64,000 bases of DNA, taken from Streptomyces antioxidans (GTDB taxonomy: Bacteria; Actinomycetota; Actinomycetes; Streptomycetales; Streptomycetaceae). A model generated the notes under the pieces. That model had not been told where the DNA came from. It did not search any database and was given only the letters and a program-made list of their open reading frames with translations. Of the stretch, positions 46,290 through 56,042 are shown piece after piece; the first letter of the stretch is position 1, and each line of letters begins with the position of its first letter. Made by a program: the position numbers and the translations under genes. Location of the stretch: positions 1 through 64,000 of the forward strand of contig NZ_LAKD02000033.1 in NCBI RefSeq assembly GCF_000968685.2, given 5' to 3'.

Positions 46290-46886
46290 TCAGACCGTGA
46301 TCAGGGCCTCCAGCGGGGCGCTGTCGAGCGAGCCGAGCAGCCGGTCGCGGCCGTCCAGGAAGCCCAGCTCCAGCAGCACGGCGACCCCGGCGATCCGGGC
46401 CCCGGCCCGCCGGATGAGCTGGAGGGACGCCTCGGCGGTGCCGCCGGTGGCCAGCACGTCGTCGATCACCAGCACCCGGTCGCCGGGCTCCAGCGCGTCG
46501 GCGTGTATCTCGATCTCGGCCGTGCCGTACTCCAGCTCGTACGCCTGGGCGAGCGTCGCCCCGGGGAGCTTGCCGGCCTTGCGGACCGGTACGAAGCCGA
46601 TTCCGGCGCGGACGGCGGCCGGGGCGGCGAGGATGAAGCCGCGCGCCTCCAGGCCCACCACCTTGTCCGCCCGGTGCCGGAGGCACAGCTCGGCAAGCGC
46701 CTCGGTGAGCGCGCCGAAGGCCGCGGCGTCGGCGAGCAGCGGAGTGATGTCCTTGAACATCACGCCGGGCTTGGGGTAGTCCGGCACGTCCTGGATGCGG
46801 CTGAGCAGCAGCGTGCGCAGCTCCTCGGCGGAGGCTCCGCCGAAGCCGTCCGGGCTGTCCGCCGTGGTCTCCGTCGTCTCGGTCAT
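46290..46886 (-). CDS. apt: Adenine phosphoribosyltransferase
   Basis: It salvages adenine to AMP with PRPP. The PRPP loop [16 protein letters not shown] and the base-binding segment [25 protein letters not shown] are intact. A Thr/Glu-rich N-terminus precedes the domain; total 198 residues. It follows secF by 16 bases; secD-secF-apt-relA is a common actinobacterial order. Confidence 0.95.
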   Translation of the reverse strand: MTETTETTADSPDGFGGASAEELRTLLLSRIQDVPDYPKPGVMFKDITPLLADAAAFGALTEALAELCLRHRADKVVGLEARGFILAAPAAVRAGIGFVPVRKAGKLPGATLAQAYELEYGTAEIEIHADALEPGDRVLVIDDVLATGGTAEASLQLIRRAGARIAGVAVLLELGFLDGRDRLLGSLDSAPLEALITV

Positions 46887-46902
46887 CTCTCAGGCCCCCC
46901 GT

Positions 46903-48021
46903 TCAGCGCCGCTTGCCCGACGGCCGGCCGCGGCCCCGGTTGCGGGAGGGCTGGCGACGCTGGCCGACGACTCCGGCGGGGGCCGCGGCGGCGTCCTCCA
47001 GGGCCGGAGTGTCGTCCTCCTCGGAGGCCGAGTCGGCCGCCTCGGCCTTGGCGGCCGCGGCCCGCTTGGCCTTCACCCGCTTGGCCAGGGACTTCATCCT
47101 CGGGTCGCGCTCCTTCAGATCGGCGACCAGCGGGGTCGCGATGAAGATCGAGGAGTACGCACCGGCGGCGAGGCCGACGAAGAGCGCCAGGGAGATGTCG
47201 TTGAGCATGCCCGCGCCGAGCAGACCGCCGCCGATGAACAGCAGCGCGCCGACCGGGAGCAGCGCCACGACCGTGGTGTTGATGGACCGCACCAGGGTCG
47301 AGTTGAGGCTGCGGTTGGCGATCTCGCTATAGGTGAAGCGGGTCTGCTTGGTGATGTCCTTCGACGCCTCCTTGAGACCGTCGAAGACCACGACGGTGTC
47401 GTAGAGCGAATAGCCGAGGATGGTCAGCAGACCGATCACGGTGCCCGGGGTGACCTCGAAGCCGACCAGTGCGTAGACACCCACGGTGATGGTGAGGTCA
47501 TGGATGAGCGCGATCAGGGCGGCCAGTGCCATCCGCCACTCGAAGGCGATGGCGAGATAGATCACCACCAGCACCATGAAGATCGCCAGACCCTGCCAGG
47601 CCTTGCTGGCGATCTGCTCGCCCCAGCTCGGTCCGACCAGCTGGGTGTCGATCTTGCTGGTCTCGACGCCCAGCTCCTTGGCGAGCTCCTCCTGGACCGG
47701 CAGCGCCTCCTTGGTGCCCAGCTCGCTGATCTGGATCCGCATCCCGCCGCGGCCGAGCTCCTGGACGACGACGGTGTGGCCGTCGGCGGCCTCCTCGGCC
47801 GTCTGGCGCACATCGGCGCTGGAGACCTTGGTGTTGGGGGTCGTGAAGACCGCGCCGCCGGAGAACTCGATGCCCATGTTCAGGCCGCGCACCGCCAGGC
47901 CCACGATGGCCGTGATGGTGATCAGTATCGAGATGCCGTACCAGATCTTCCGCTTGCCGACGAAGTCGTAGCCGACCTCGCCTCGGTAGAGCCTGGCGCC
48001 GAGAGTGCCGAGTCGCGACAT
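46903..48021 (-). CDS. secF: Protein translocase subunit SecF
   Basis: With SecD it uses the proton gradient to help release and pull exported proteins. Six membrane helices are predicted; the signature GIEFSGGAVF follows the first helix, and GYSLYDTVVVFDGLKE and TRSINTTVVALLPVGALLF-type segments lie in the pore region. The C-terminus is a basic, Arg/Ala-rich cytoplasmic tail. I chose the ATG at 48021 (372 residues), one base after the secD stop. Confidence 0.95.
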   Translation of the reverse strand: MSRLGTLGARLYRGEVGYDFVGKRKIWYGISILITITAIVGLAVRGLNMGIEFSGGAVFTTPNTKVSSADVRQTAEEAADGHTVVVQELGRGGMRIQISELGTKEALPVQEELAKELGVETSKIDTQLVGPSWGEQIASKAWQGLAIFMVLVVIYLAIAFEWRMALAALIALIHDLTITVGVYALVGFEVTPGTVIGLLTILGYSLYDTVVVFDGLKEASKDITKQTRFTYSEIANRSLNSTLVRSINTTVVALLPVGALLFIGGGLLGAGMLNDISLALFVGLAAGAYSSIFIATPLVADLKERDPRMKSLAKRVKAKRAAAAKAEAADSASEEDDTPALEDAAAAPAGVVGQRRQPSRNRGRGRPSGKRR

Positions 48022-48022
48022 C

Positions 48023-49819
48023 TCACGCCTCCTTCGTGTCGGCGGGGCCGGGAGCGGCGGAACGGCGGCGGCGCAGCGGTGGAGTGGCCCCGAGGCGCTT
48101 GGGGTCAAGTCCGGACCACGAGTGGCCGTTCCCGAAGAACGGACGGCGGGCGAGGATCGTCATCAGCGGCTTGGTGAAGAGGAACACCACGGCGACGTCG
48201 AGCAGCGTGGTCAGGCCCAGGGTGAAGGCGAAGCCCTGCACCTTGCCGACGGTGACGATGTAGAGCACCGCGGCGGCCAGGAACGACACGAAGTCGGACA
48301 CCAGGATGGTGCGCCGGGCCCGCGGCCAGCCGCGCTCGACGGCGGGGCGCAGCGAGCGGCCCTCCCGGATCTCATCGCGGATCCGTTCGAAGTAGACGAT
48401 GAACGAGTCGGCGGTGATACCGATGGCCACGATCGCGCCGCAGACCGCCGGGAGGTTCAGCGCGAAGCCGATGCCCGGGCCGAGCAGCACCATGATCGTG
48501 TACGTCAGAACCGCGGAGACGCCGAGGCTGGCCATGGCCACGAGGGCGAGACCGCGGTAGTAGACGACCAGGTAGATCACGACGAGCGCGAGGCCGATGG
48601 CACCGGCGATCATGCCGGCGTCCAGCTGCTCGCCGCCGAGCGCGGCGGAGACAGTGGTCTCGTCGGCGATGTCGAAGGACAGCGGCAGCGCACCGTAGGA
48701 CAACACGTTGGCCAGGTCCTCGGAGCTCTGCTGGGTGAAGCCGCCGGAGATGGTGGCCCGGCCGCCGGTGATGGCGCCCTGGGTGACCTCGGGGTCGGAG
48801 ACGACCTCGCCGTCCAGGACGATCGCGAAGCGGTTCTGCGGGGACTGCTTGGTGGTGAGCTCACCGGTGGTCTTGGCGAACTTCTTGGAGCCCTTGCCGT
48901 TGAAGTCGAGCTGGACGATCCAGCCCGCCCCGTTCTGGCTCTCGAAGACCGCCGAGGCGTCATCCACGTCGGTGCCCTCGACCTCGGAGGGGCCGAGGAC
49001 GAACTTGGAGTCGCCCTTCTCGCTGCAGGCCAGCACCGGGTCGGTCGGCTTGGCGTTGGCCGCCTTCTCGGCCGCGGCGGCGCGCCCGGACTTGGTGGTG
49101 CAGTCCAGCTTCGCGAACTGCTTGGCCAGCTCTTCCTGGCCGCTGGAGCCCGACGGGCTCTTGGACGGGTCGGGCTTGGGGGTCTTCGACGGCGAGGGGC
49201 TTCCGCTGGGCTTCTCGTCGGCCCTCAGGCCCTTGGAGAGGGCCCGGCCCTGGGTGCTGGGGCTGGCGGAGGAGGACGAGGAGGCCGATGACGAGGCCGA
49301 CGGCGTACCGGACGGCTTGCCGCCCTTGTCATCGCCCTTGTCCTGTCCCTTGCCGCTGGCGCTCGCGGACGGGCTGGGGGTGGAGCTGGGCTGGTCGGGG
49401 GTCTTCTGGCCGCTGGTGGTCGTGGTCACCGGCCGGAAGTAGAGCTGGGCGGTGGTGCCGACCTGCTGCCGGGCCTGCTTCGCGTTCGTCCCCTTGGGGA
49501 TGTTCACGATGATGTGCTTGTCACCCTGCGTCTGGACCTCGGACTCGGTCACGCCCAGACCGTTGACCCGCCGCTCGATGATCCCCACGGCGGTGTTCAT
49601 GTTGTCCGTGTTGATCGCGTTGGGCTTGCCCGGTTGGTTCTTGGCCTCCAGCGTGAAGCTGGTGCCGCCCGCGAGATCGATGCCCAGCCGCGGCGTGGTG
49701 TGACCGGAGATGAACATGCCTCCGGTCAGTGCCGCGATGGCGATCAGGATGACGGCCAAGGGGCGCCCTGGCCTGCCCTGTGACCCGGAGGACCTGCGGC
49801 CCTTCTTCGGTGCTGCCAC
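48023..49819 (-). CDS. secD: Protein translocase subunit SecD with a long Ser/Pro-rich insertion
   Basis: SecD is the large partner of SecF. The GIDLAGGTSFTLEAK signature, the P1 base domain and the C-terminal six-helix region (GITADSFIVYFERIRDEI) are present. An insertion of about 100 residues, Ser/Pro/Lys-rich (for example SASSSASSSSSASPS), interrupts the extracytoplasmic domain and is probably unstructured. I chose the GTG at 49819 (598 residues, AAPKKGRRSSGSQG) with GGGAG upstream; the ATG at 49852 has no site. Confidence 0.93.
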   Translation of the reverse strand: MAAPKKGRRSSGSQGRPGRPLAVILIAIAALTGGMFISGHTTPRLGIDLAGGTSFTLEAKNQPGKPNAINTDNMNTAVGIIERRVNGLGVTESEVQTQGDKHIIVNIPKGTNAKQARQQVGTTAQLYFRPVTTTTSGQKTPDQPSSTPSPSASASGKGQDKGDDKGGKPSGTPSASSSASSSSSASPSTQGRALSKGLRADEKPSGSPSPSKTPKPDPSKSPSGSSGQEELAKQFAKLDCTTKSGRAAAAEKAANAKPTDPVLACSEKGDSKFVLGPSEVEGTDVDDASAVFESQNGAGWIVQLDFNGKGSKKFAKTTGELTTKQSPQNRFAIVLDGEVVSDPEVTQGAITGGRATISGGFTQQSSEDLANVLSYGALPLSFDIADETTVSAALGGEQLDAGMIAGAIGLALVVIYLVVYYRGLALVAMASLGVSAVLTYTIMVLLGPGIGFALNLPAVCGAIVAIGITADSFIVYFERIRDEIREGRSLRPAVERGWPRARRTILVSDFVSFLAAAVLYIVTVGKVQGFAFTLGLTTLLDVAVVFLFTKPLMTILARRPFFGNGHSWSGLDPKRLGATPPLRRRRSAAPGPADTKEA

Positions 49820-49917
49820 CTTCTCGTATCTCCCTGTCCAACCGCCCCGCATCGGGTGCGCGCGGGGCGGCACGAAGTCTTGTGGGGACGAGCCCTCGCC
49901 GGAGCCTAGACCGTCCA

Positions 49918-49958
49918 GGGAACCGCGGCGCACCGATCGAGGGCGCGCCGCGGTTCCC
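49918..49958 (-). terminator. Hairpin after yajC
   Basis: Perfect 14-base arms (49918-49931 and 49945-49958) lie eleven bases after the yajC stop and about 100 bases before secD, so secD may have its own promoter. Confidence 0.8.
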
Positions 49959-49969
49959 GGATGACGGAC

Positions 49970-50554
49970 TTACTTCGCGTCGGTGCCGCCGTCCCGCTTG
50001 TCGTCCTCGGAGGTGCTGGCCGCGGTGGCGTCGTCCTTGGCATCGTCCTTGCCGAAGTCGATCTTCTTGACGTCCGTCTTCCCGGCCTTGTCGTCCGCCT
50101 CGTCCTCGTCGGCGTCGACCTTCTCGGCAACGTCGCCGTCGGCCGTGTCGGCCTTGTCGAGCGCGGCGGACTTGTCGAGGTTGGCGGCGGGCGCGTCGGC
50201 GTCGGCGGCCTCGGTCAGCGAGGAGGCGTCGTCAGGCACGACAGGGGTGTCGGCGTCGCCCTCGTCGGGGTCGATGCCGTGCACGACGCGGTTGTACTCG
50301 TCGTCCGGCAAGACGGCTCCCACCGCGTTCTTCGCGTAGATCGCGTGCACGCCGGGGGCCACCTCGAGGAGGACCGTGTCGTCGTGGACCTCCTTGACCG
50401 TCGCGTACATGCCGCCGATGGTCCGCACGCCGGAGCCCGGCTGCATCTCATTGCGCATCGACTGGGCCTGGCGCTGCTTGTTCTTGGCCGAACGCGTCAT
50501 CAGGAACATGGCCCCGATAAGCACGATGAACGGCAGGAGAGTCACGATATTCAC
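49970..50554 (-). CDS. yajC: Preprotein translocase subunit YajC
   Basis: YajC is a small SecDF-associated membrane protein. One N-terminal helix (VTLLPFIVLIGAMFLM) is followed by the soluble MQPGSGVRTIGGMYATVKEV core. An acidic Asp/Ala-rich tail of about 80 residues makes it longer (194) than the usual 90-110. The GTG at 50554 has GAAGGA upstream. Its place before secD and after the ruv genes is typical. Confidence 0.93.
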   Translation of the reverse strand: MNIVTLLPFIVLIGAMFLMTRSAKNKQRQAQSMRNEMQPGSGVRTIGGMYATVKEVHDDTVLLEVAPGVHAIYAKNAVGAVLPDDEYNRVVHGIDPDEGDADTPVVPDDASSLTEAADADAPAANLDKSAALDKADTADGDVAEKVDADEDEADDKAGKTDVKKIDFGKDDAKDDATAASTSEDDKRDGGTDAK

Positions 50555-50758
50555 GGGACGGAAATTCCTTCACACGACCGCGGGGAGCGGCCTGGTCTAC
50601 GGGGATGGGTATACCGCACGGTTTAGCGGACGGCATACGGACGGCATCGGCGGAGTCTAAGCGAGCCCACGCCTATGGAACAACGCCCGGCGCGGCACCG
50701 GGGTTCCTGACCCCGCCATTATTGGTCCTCTACGCCATGATGCAGGGTAAGCGAGCGC

Positions 50759-51847
50759 TTATGCCTCGAAGAGGCCCGCCTGGCCGCCGGCGGCGGTCTG
50801 CGGCGGCGGGGTGAGTCCCATATGCGCCCAGGCCGCCGGGGTGCCGATCCGCCCCCGGGGAGTGCGGGCCAGCAGCCCCTCACGGACCAGGAAGGGCTCG
50901 GCGACCTCCTCCACCGTCTCACGCTCCTCCCCCACCGCGACCGCCAGGGTGGACAGGCCCACCGGGCCGCCGCCGAACAGCTTGAGCAGGGCGCTGAGCA
51001 CCGCCCGGTCCAGCCGGTCCAGACCGCGCTCGTCCACGTCGTAGACGGCCAGCGCGCTGGCCGCGATCTCCCGGGTGATCAGGCCGTCCGCCTTGACCTG
51101 GGCGTAGTCGCGCACCCTGCGCAGCAGACGGTTGGCGATCCGGGGGGTGCCGCGGGAGCGGCCCGCGATCTCGGACGCGCCCTCGGGCTCGATGGTCACA
51201 TCGAGCAGCCCCGCGGAGCGGTGGATGACCCGCTCCAGCTCGGGCGGGGCGTAGAACTCCATGTGGCCGGTGAAGCCGAAGCGGTCACGCAGCGGGGGCG
51301 GCAGCAGCCCGGCCCGGGTGGTGGCGCCGACCAGCGTGAACGGCGGCAGCTCCAGCGGGATGGCGGTGGCCCCCGGCCCCTTGCCGACGATGACGTCGAC
51401 ACGGAAGTCCTCCATCGCCATGTAGAGCATCTCCTCGGCGGGCCGGGACATCCGGTGGATCTCGTCGAGGAAGAGCACCTCGCCCTCGGCGAGGGAGGAG
51501 AGGATCGCGGCCAGGTCCCCGGCGTGCTGGATGGCGGGGCCTGAGGTGATCCGGATCGGGGCGCCCATCTCGGCGGCGATGATCATGGAGAGGGTGGTCT
51601 TGCCCAGCCCGGGCGCGCCGGAGAGCAGCACATGGTCGGCGGTGCCGCCGCGCTGCCGGGCCGCCTTGAGCACCAGGTCCAGCTGCTCGCGGACCCGCTC
51701 CTGCCCGACGAACTCGCCGAGGTCCTTGGGGCGCAGCGCGGCCTCCACCGCCTGGTCGTCGCCGTCGGCGTCGGCGCCCACCAGCCTGCCGCCCGCGCCG
51801 GACGGGGCGTCATCGGCGGTGGCCGGTGGGGTCTCGTCCCAGTTCAC
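50759..51847 (-). CDS. ruvB: Holliday junction branch migration ATPase RuvB
   Basis: RuvB hexamers drive branch migration with RuvA. Walker [11 protein letters not shown], Walker [10 protein letters not shown], sensor GATTRAG and the C-terminal winged-helix domain are intact in 362 residues. The GTG at 51847 has GAGG nine bases upstream, inside the 67-base gap after ruvA. Confidence 0.98.
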   Translation of the reverse strand: MNWDETPPATADDAPSGAGGRLVGADADGDDQAVEAALRPKDLGEFVGQERVREQLDLVLKAARQRGGTADHVLLSGAPGLGKTTLSMIIAAEMGAPIRITSGPAIQHAGDLAAILSSLAEGEVLFLDEIHRMSRPAEEMLYMAMEDFRVDVIVGKGPGATAIPLELPPFTLVGATTRAGLLPPPLRDRFGFTGHMEFYAPPELERVIHRSAGLLDVTIEPEGASEIAGRSRGTPRIANRLLRRVRDYAQVKADGLITREIAASALAVYDVDERGLDRLDRAVLSALLKLFGGGPVGLSTLAVAVGEERETVEEVAEPFLVREGLLARTPRGRIGTPAAWAHMGLTPPPQTAAGGQAGLFEA

Positions 51848-51914
51848 TGCGTTTCGCCTCGCGATGTCGTCTTCGGGGGTGCCGCCGGTCGCGGCCTGCC
51901 GCGGCCGCGGTGGC

Positions 51915-52535
51915 TCACCGTGTGCGGTTCAGGGTCTGCAGGGCGGCCCGCAGCAGCTGGGCCACCTGGGGCGTACCGCCCGCGGCCAGCGCCTCTTCGG
52001 CCCGCGGGGTGACGGCGGCCACCGCCTCGTCGGCCTCCCGGGTGGCGTAGCCGAGGCCGACCAGCGCGGTGTGCAGCTGATCGCTCCAGCCGGGGGCGGT
52101 CGCCGAGCGGGCGCCGGGCACCGCGGAGCCAAGCGGCTCGCCGAGCCGGTCCTTGAGCTCAAGCAGCAGCCGCTGCGCCCCCTTCTTGCCGATGCCGGGG
52201 ACGGCGGTGAGCGCCTTCTCGTCCCCGGTGGACACCGCGAGCCGCAGCGCGTCCGGGGGGTGCACGGCCAGCATGGCCTGGGCCAGCCGGGGGCCGACCC
52301 CGCTGGCGGTCTGCAGCAGTTCGAAGACCTGGCGCTCGTCGTCGTCGGCGAAGCCGTAAAGGGTCAGCGAGTCCTCGCGGACGACGAGGGAGGTGGCCAG
52401 CCGGGCCTGCTGGCCGACGCGCAGCCCGGCCAGGGTGGCCGGGGTGCACTGGACCGCCATCCCGACCCCGCCGACCTCGATCACCGCGGTGTCCGGGGCG
52501 ACGGCCGCCACCGGACCGGAGACGAACGCGATCAT
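51915..52535 (-). CDS. ruvA: Holliday junction DNA-binding protein RuvA
   Basis: RuvA tetramers hold the four-way junction for RuvB. The N-terminal OB fold ([25 protein letters not shown]), the two helix-hairpin-helix motifs ([13 protein letters not shown] and [13 protein letters not shown]) and the C-terminal RuvB-binding domain are present. The ATG at 52535 overlaps the ruvC stop (ATGA), giving 206 residues; the longer frame reads ruvC out of phase. Confidence 0.97.
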   Translation of the reverse strand: MIAFVSGPVAAVAPDTAVIEVGGVGMAVQCTPATLAGLRVGQQARLATSLVVREDSLTLYGFADDDERQVFELLQTASGVGPRLAQAMLAVHPPDALRLAVSTGDEKALTAVPGIGKKGAQRLLLELKDRLGEPLGSAVPGARSATAPGWSDQLHTALVGLGYATREADEAVAAVTPRAEEALAAGGTPQVAQLLRAALQTLNRTR

Positions 52536-53191
52536 GAGGTACGGCCTTTCGTGGTGCGCGCGCTGCTCGGGGCGGAGGCGGGGCTCGACGGGCGGGGGGT
52601 GCTCGGCGTACGGACAGGGTTCTGCGCACGGGCGGGGCTCTGCGGAGGGGCGGGGCTCTGCGTACGGGCGGGGCTTGTGGCGCGGTGGGCGGCGACGGCC
52701 TGCTGGAGGCGGTTGGTCGCGGGGGCCCGCCAGATGTGGCAGATGGCGAGCGCCAGCGCATCGGCCGCATCGGCCGGTTTGGGCGGTGCGTCCAGCCGCA
52801 GCAGCCGGGTCACCATCGAGCCGACCTGCGCCTTGTCCGCGCGTCCCGATCCGGTCACGGCCGCCTTGACCTCGCTGGGGGTGTGCAGCGCGACGGGCAG
52901 CCCGCGGCGGGCCGCGCACAGCATGGCGACGGCGCTGGCCTGGGCGGTGCCCATGACGGTGCGCACATTGTGCTGGCTGAACACCCGCTCCACGGCCACG
53001 AATTCGGGCCGGTGGGCGTCCAGCCACTCCTCGATGCCGCGCTCGATGAGGACGAGCCGGTCGGCCGTCACAGCGCCCGCCCCGGTCCGTATGACGCCGA
53101 CGCCGAGCATCCGCAGCGGGCGGCCCGCGACCCCCTCGACCACGCCGACGCCACACCGGGTCAGCCCCGGGTCCACGCCAAGCACACGCAC
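52532..53191 (-). CDS. ruvC: Holliday junction resolvase RuvC with a repetitive C-terminal tail
   Basis: RuvC cuts Holliday junctions symmetrically. The acidic residues are in [10 protein letters not shown] (residue 7), VERVFSQHN and [13 protein letters not shown]. The core ends near residue 170; a further 45-50 residues of [10 protein letters not shown]-like repeats, encoded by GGGCGGGGCTCTGCG-type DNA repeats, extend it to 219. The tail is probably disordered. It starts at GTG 53191 and is coupled to ruvA. Confidence 0.95.
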   Translation of the reverse strand: MRVLGVDPGLTRCGVGVVEGVAGRPLRMLGVGVIRTGAGAVTADRLVLIERGIEEWLDAHRPEFVAVERVFSQHNVRTVMGTAQASAVAMLCAARRGLPVALHTPSEVKAAVTGSGRADKAQVGSMVTRLLRLDAPPKPADAADALALAICHIWRAPATNRLQQAVAAHRATSPARTQSPAPPQSPARAQNPVRTPSTPRPSSPASAPSSARTTKGRTS

Positions 53192-53272
53192 CGCGCCCCT
53201 CCCCTCACCGCGCTTCGGTCATCTGTTCCTGCAGGTTAGCGGCTGCCGCCGACAACGCCCGCGGACAACGCC

Positions 53273-53307
53273 GACGGGCCGGTGGGGTGCTGCCCCGCCG
53301 GCCCGTC
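53273..53307 (-). terminator. Hairpin after yebC
   Basis: Fifteen-base arms (53273-53287 and 53293-53307), with one T-G wobble, surround a TGCTG loop between the yebC stop and the ruvC start. Confidence 0.8.
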
Positions 53308-53353
53308 CCTGTCCTCGACCGCCGTGGTCCCCGACCGCCGTGCCGATCCGCCG

Positions 53354-54106
53354 TCAGGCGTCCACCTTGGCCATGACCTCGTCGGAGACGTCGAAGTTGG
53401 CGAAGACGTTCTGCACGTCGTCGCTGTCCTCGAGGGCGTCGATCAGCTTGAAGATCTTGCGCGCGGCGTCCTCCTCGAGCTGGACCTGCATCGTGGGCAC
53501 GAAGTTGGCATCGGCCGAGTCGTAGTCGATGTCCGCCTCCTGGAGGGCGGTGCGGACCGCGACCAGGTCGGTGGCCTCGCTGATGACCTCGAAGGACTCG
53601 CCGAGGTCATTGACCTCCTCGGCGCCCGCGTCCAGCACCGCGCCCAGCACATCGTCCTCGGTGAGCTCGCCCTTGGGGACGATGACGACGCCCTTACGGT
53701 TGAACAGGTACGCCACGGAGCCCGGGTCGGCCATCGAGCCGCCATTGCGCGTCATGGCGACGCGGACGTCGGAGGCCGCGCGGTTGCGGTTGTCGGTCAG
53801 ACACTCGATGAGGACGGCCACGCCGTTGGGGCCGTAGCCCTCGTACATGATCGTCTCGTACTCGGCGCCACCGGCCTCGAGACCGGCACCGCGCTTGACC
53901 GCGCTGTCGATGTTCTTGTTCGGGACCGACTGCTTCTTCGCCTTCTGGATGGCGTCGAAGAGCGTCGGATTGCCCTCCGGGTCGGCACCGCCCATCCGGG
54001 CCGCGACCTCGATGTTCTTGATCAGCTTCGCGAAGAGCTTGCCGCGCTTGGCATCGATCACGGCCTTCTTGTGCTTCGTCGTAGCCCATTTAGAGTGGCC
54101 GGACAT
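53354..54106 (-). CDS. yebC: YebC/PmpR-family transcription/translation regulator
   Basis: The family is described as DNA-binding regulators, with recent work also linking some members to ribosome stalling relief. [28 protein letters not shown] at the start and [22 protein letters not shown] in the middle are diagnostic. The 250-residue length is normal and AAGGAGA lies upstream of the ATG. It sits between pdxT and ruvC, the usual actinobacterial order. Confidence 0.96.
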   Translation of the reverse strand: MSGHSKWATTKHKKAVIDAKRGKLFAKLIKNIEVAARMGGADPEGNPTLFDAIQKAKKQSVPNKNIDSAVKRGAGLEAGGAEYETIMYEGYGPNGVAVLIECLTDNRNRAASDVRVAMTRNGGSMADPGSVAYLFNRKGVVIVPKGELTEDDVLGAVLDAGAEEVNDLGESFEVISEATDLVAVRTALQEADIDYDSADANFVPTMQVQLEEDAARKIFKLIDALEDSDDVQNVFANFDVSDEVMAKVDA

Positions 54107-54168
54107 CCGCCTGTCTCCTTCGCGTAACCCATTGCTGTACGAACGCCTGCGATCCTACCGGGATAGCC

Positions 54169-54792
54169 TCAGCCCGCGGCGCGGACCGAGTCCACAAAAA
54201 GCTTGTGCACCCGGTGGTCACCGGTCAGCTCGGGGTGGAACGAGGTCGCCAGGACGTTGCCCTGCCGGACGGCGACGGTGTGCCCGTCGAACGTCGCGAG
54301 CACCTCGGCGCCGCCGCCCACGGACTCGACCCACGGCGCACGGATGAAGACCCCCTCGACCGGGCCGTCCTCGATGCCCTGGATGTCGACCTCGGCCTCG
54401 AACGACTCGTTCTGACGGCCGAAGGCGTTACGGCGCACGATCATGTCGATACCGCCGATGGTCTCCTGGTCGTCCCGGCCGTCGAGGATCTTGTCCGCGA
54501 GCATGATCATGCCCGCGCATGTACCGTACACCGGCATCCCGGCCCGGACCCGCTCGCGCAGCGGCTCCAGCAGCCCGAAGACGATCGCCAGCTTTGACAT
54601 GGTGGTCGACTCGCCCCCGGGGATCACCAGGGCCGCGACCTCGGCAAGCTCCTCGGGCCTGCGGATCTGCCGGGGCGTGGCCCCGGCCGCGGTGAGCGCG
54701 GCGAGATGTTCGCGGACATCGCCCTGGAGGGCGAGCACACCGATCACGGGGGCGTCGGCGGTGGACGCGGTCGGTAGGGACGACGTAGTCAC
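54169..54792 (-). CDS. pdxT: PLP synthase glutaminase subunit PdxT
   Basis: It hydrolyses glutamine and passes ammonia to PdxS for pyridoxal phosphate synthesis. The nucleophile Cys is in YGTCAGMI, the His-Glu pair in [15 protein letters not shown] and GGESTTM are also intact. I chose the GTG at 54792 (207 residues), which gives a 15-residue lead before the conserved [11 protein letters not shown]; it lies 96 bases after pdxS. Confidence 0.95.
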   Translation of the reverse strand: MTTSSLPTASTADAPVIGVLALQGDVREHLAALTAAGATPRQIRRPEELAEVAALVIPGGESTTMSKLAIVFGLLEPLRERVRAGMPVYGTCAGMIMLADKILDGRDDQETIGGIDMIVRRNAFGRQNESFEAEVDIQGIEDGPVEGVFIRAPWVESVGGGAEVLATFDGHTVAVRQGNVLATSFHPELTGDHRVHKLFVDSVRAAG

Positions 54793-54888
54793 GGAAGCGA
54801 AGACCTCTCGAACGTCAGGGGCACCACGTGCGCCGGGCCGGTGGACCGGGGCACGTGGTGCCATGTGGTGCTGCCGTACGGGCGCCGG

Positions 54889-55809
54889 TTACCAGCCGCG
54901 GCTGGCGTAGCGCTCGGACTCGGGGAGGGTGTCGCAGTTGATGCCGACCATGGCCTCGCCGAGGTTCCGGGACGCCTCCGCGATGACCTTGGGGTCGTCG
55001 TAGAAGGTGGTGGCCTTCACGATCGCGGCGGCGCGCCTGGCCGGGTCGCCCGACTTGAAGATGCCGGAGCCCACGAACACGCCCTCGGCGCCGAGCTGGC
55101 GCATCAGCGCGGCGTCGGCCGGGGTGGCGACGCCACCGGCGGAGAACAGCACGACCGGCAGCTTGCCGGTCTGCGCGATCTCGGCGACCAGCTCGTACGG
55201 GGCGCGGATCTCCTTGGCGGCCGCGTAGAGCTCATGGTTGTCCAGACCGCGCAGCCGGGCGATCTCGCCCTTGATCTGACGCAGGTGGCGCACGGCCTCG
55301 ACGACATTGCCGGTGCCGGCCTCGCCCTTGGAGCGGATCATGGCCGCGCCCTCGGCGATCCGGCGCAGCGCCTCGCCCAGGTTGGTGGCTCCGCAGACGA
55401 ACGGAGTGGTGAAGGACCACTTGTCGCTGTGGTTGACCTCGTCGGCCGGGGTCAGCACCTCGGACTCGTCGATGTAGTCGACGCCGAGCGACTGCAGCAC
55501 CTGGGCCTCGACGAAGTGACCGATCCGCGACTTGGCCATCACCGGGATGGAGACGGCGTTGATGATGCCCTCGATCATGTCCGGGTCGGACATCCGGGCC
55601 ACGCCGCCGTCCTTACGGATGTCGGCGGGCACCCGCTCGAGGGCCATGACCGCGACGGCACCGGCGTCCTCGGCGACCTTGGCCTGCTCCGGGGTGACGA
55701 CGTCCATGATCACGCCACCCTTGAGCTGCTCGGCCATACCGCGCTTGACGCGGGCGGTGCCGGTCGCGGGGGCGTCGGAGTTGGACGTGCTGGCGGGCGT
55801 GATGGACAC
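54889..55809 (-). CDS. pdxS: PLP synthase subunit PdxS
   Basis: PdxS builds pyridoxal 5'-phosphate from ribose 5-phosphate, glyceraldehyde 3-phosphate and ammonia. The barrel signatures [17 protein letters not shown], the [11 protein letters not shown] Lys segment and [15 protein letters not shown] are intact in 306 residues. The GTG has GAGG seven bases upstream. A perfect palindrome and a candidate promoter lie upstream. Confidence 0.97.
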   Translation of the reverse strand: MSITPASTSNSDAPATGTARVKRGMAEQLKGGVIMDVVTPEQAKVAEDAGAVAVMALERVPADIRKDGGVARMSDPDMIEGIINAVSIPVMAKSRIGHFVEAQVLQSLGVDYIDESEVLTPADEVNHSDKWSFTTPFVCGATNLGEALRRIAEGAAMIRSKGEAGTGNVVEAVRHLRQIKGEIARLRGLDNHELYAAAKEIRAPYELVAEIAQTGKLPVVLFSAGGVATPADAALMRQLGAEGVFVGSGIFKSGDPARRAAAIVKATTFYDDPKVIAEASRNLGEAMVGINCDTLPESERYASRGW

Positions 55810-55848
55810 GGTTTGACCTCACTCGATAATGAAAAGTCCGATGAGCCC

Positions 55849-55898
55849 ATCGTAGGGCCGTTCGATACCGGTACATGACCCGGCCATCTGGTCCAGAT
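55849..55898 (-). promoter_or_regulatory. Candidate pdxS promoter with upstream palindrome
   Basis: On the minus strand a -10-like TACGAT (55854-55849) would start transcription about 33 bases before pdxS. ATCTGGTCCAGAT (55886-55898) is a perfect palindrome about 45-57 bases before that start, a position typical of an activator such as a MocR-type PdxR. No pdxR gene is in the window. Confidence 0.4.
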
Positions 55899-56042
55899 CA
55901 TGAGCGTGTGTGCTACACCAATGACAAAACCGCGCCGGGGCCGGGATCGGCAAGGGCCAATCAAAGGCCGGTGGCTCGAAGTGACCGGTGAATCCTCGGT
56001 AGGCAATAGGGAGCTCGACCGCCCGGCGGAGAAGTCCGCCCC

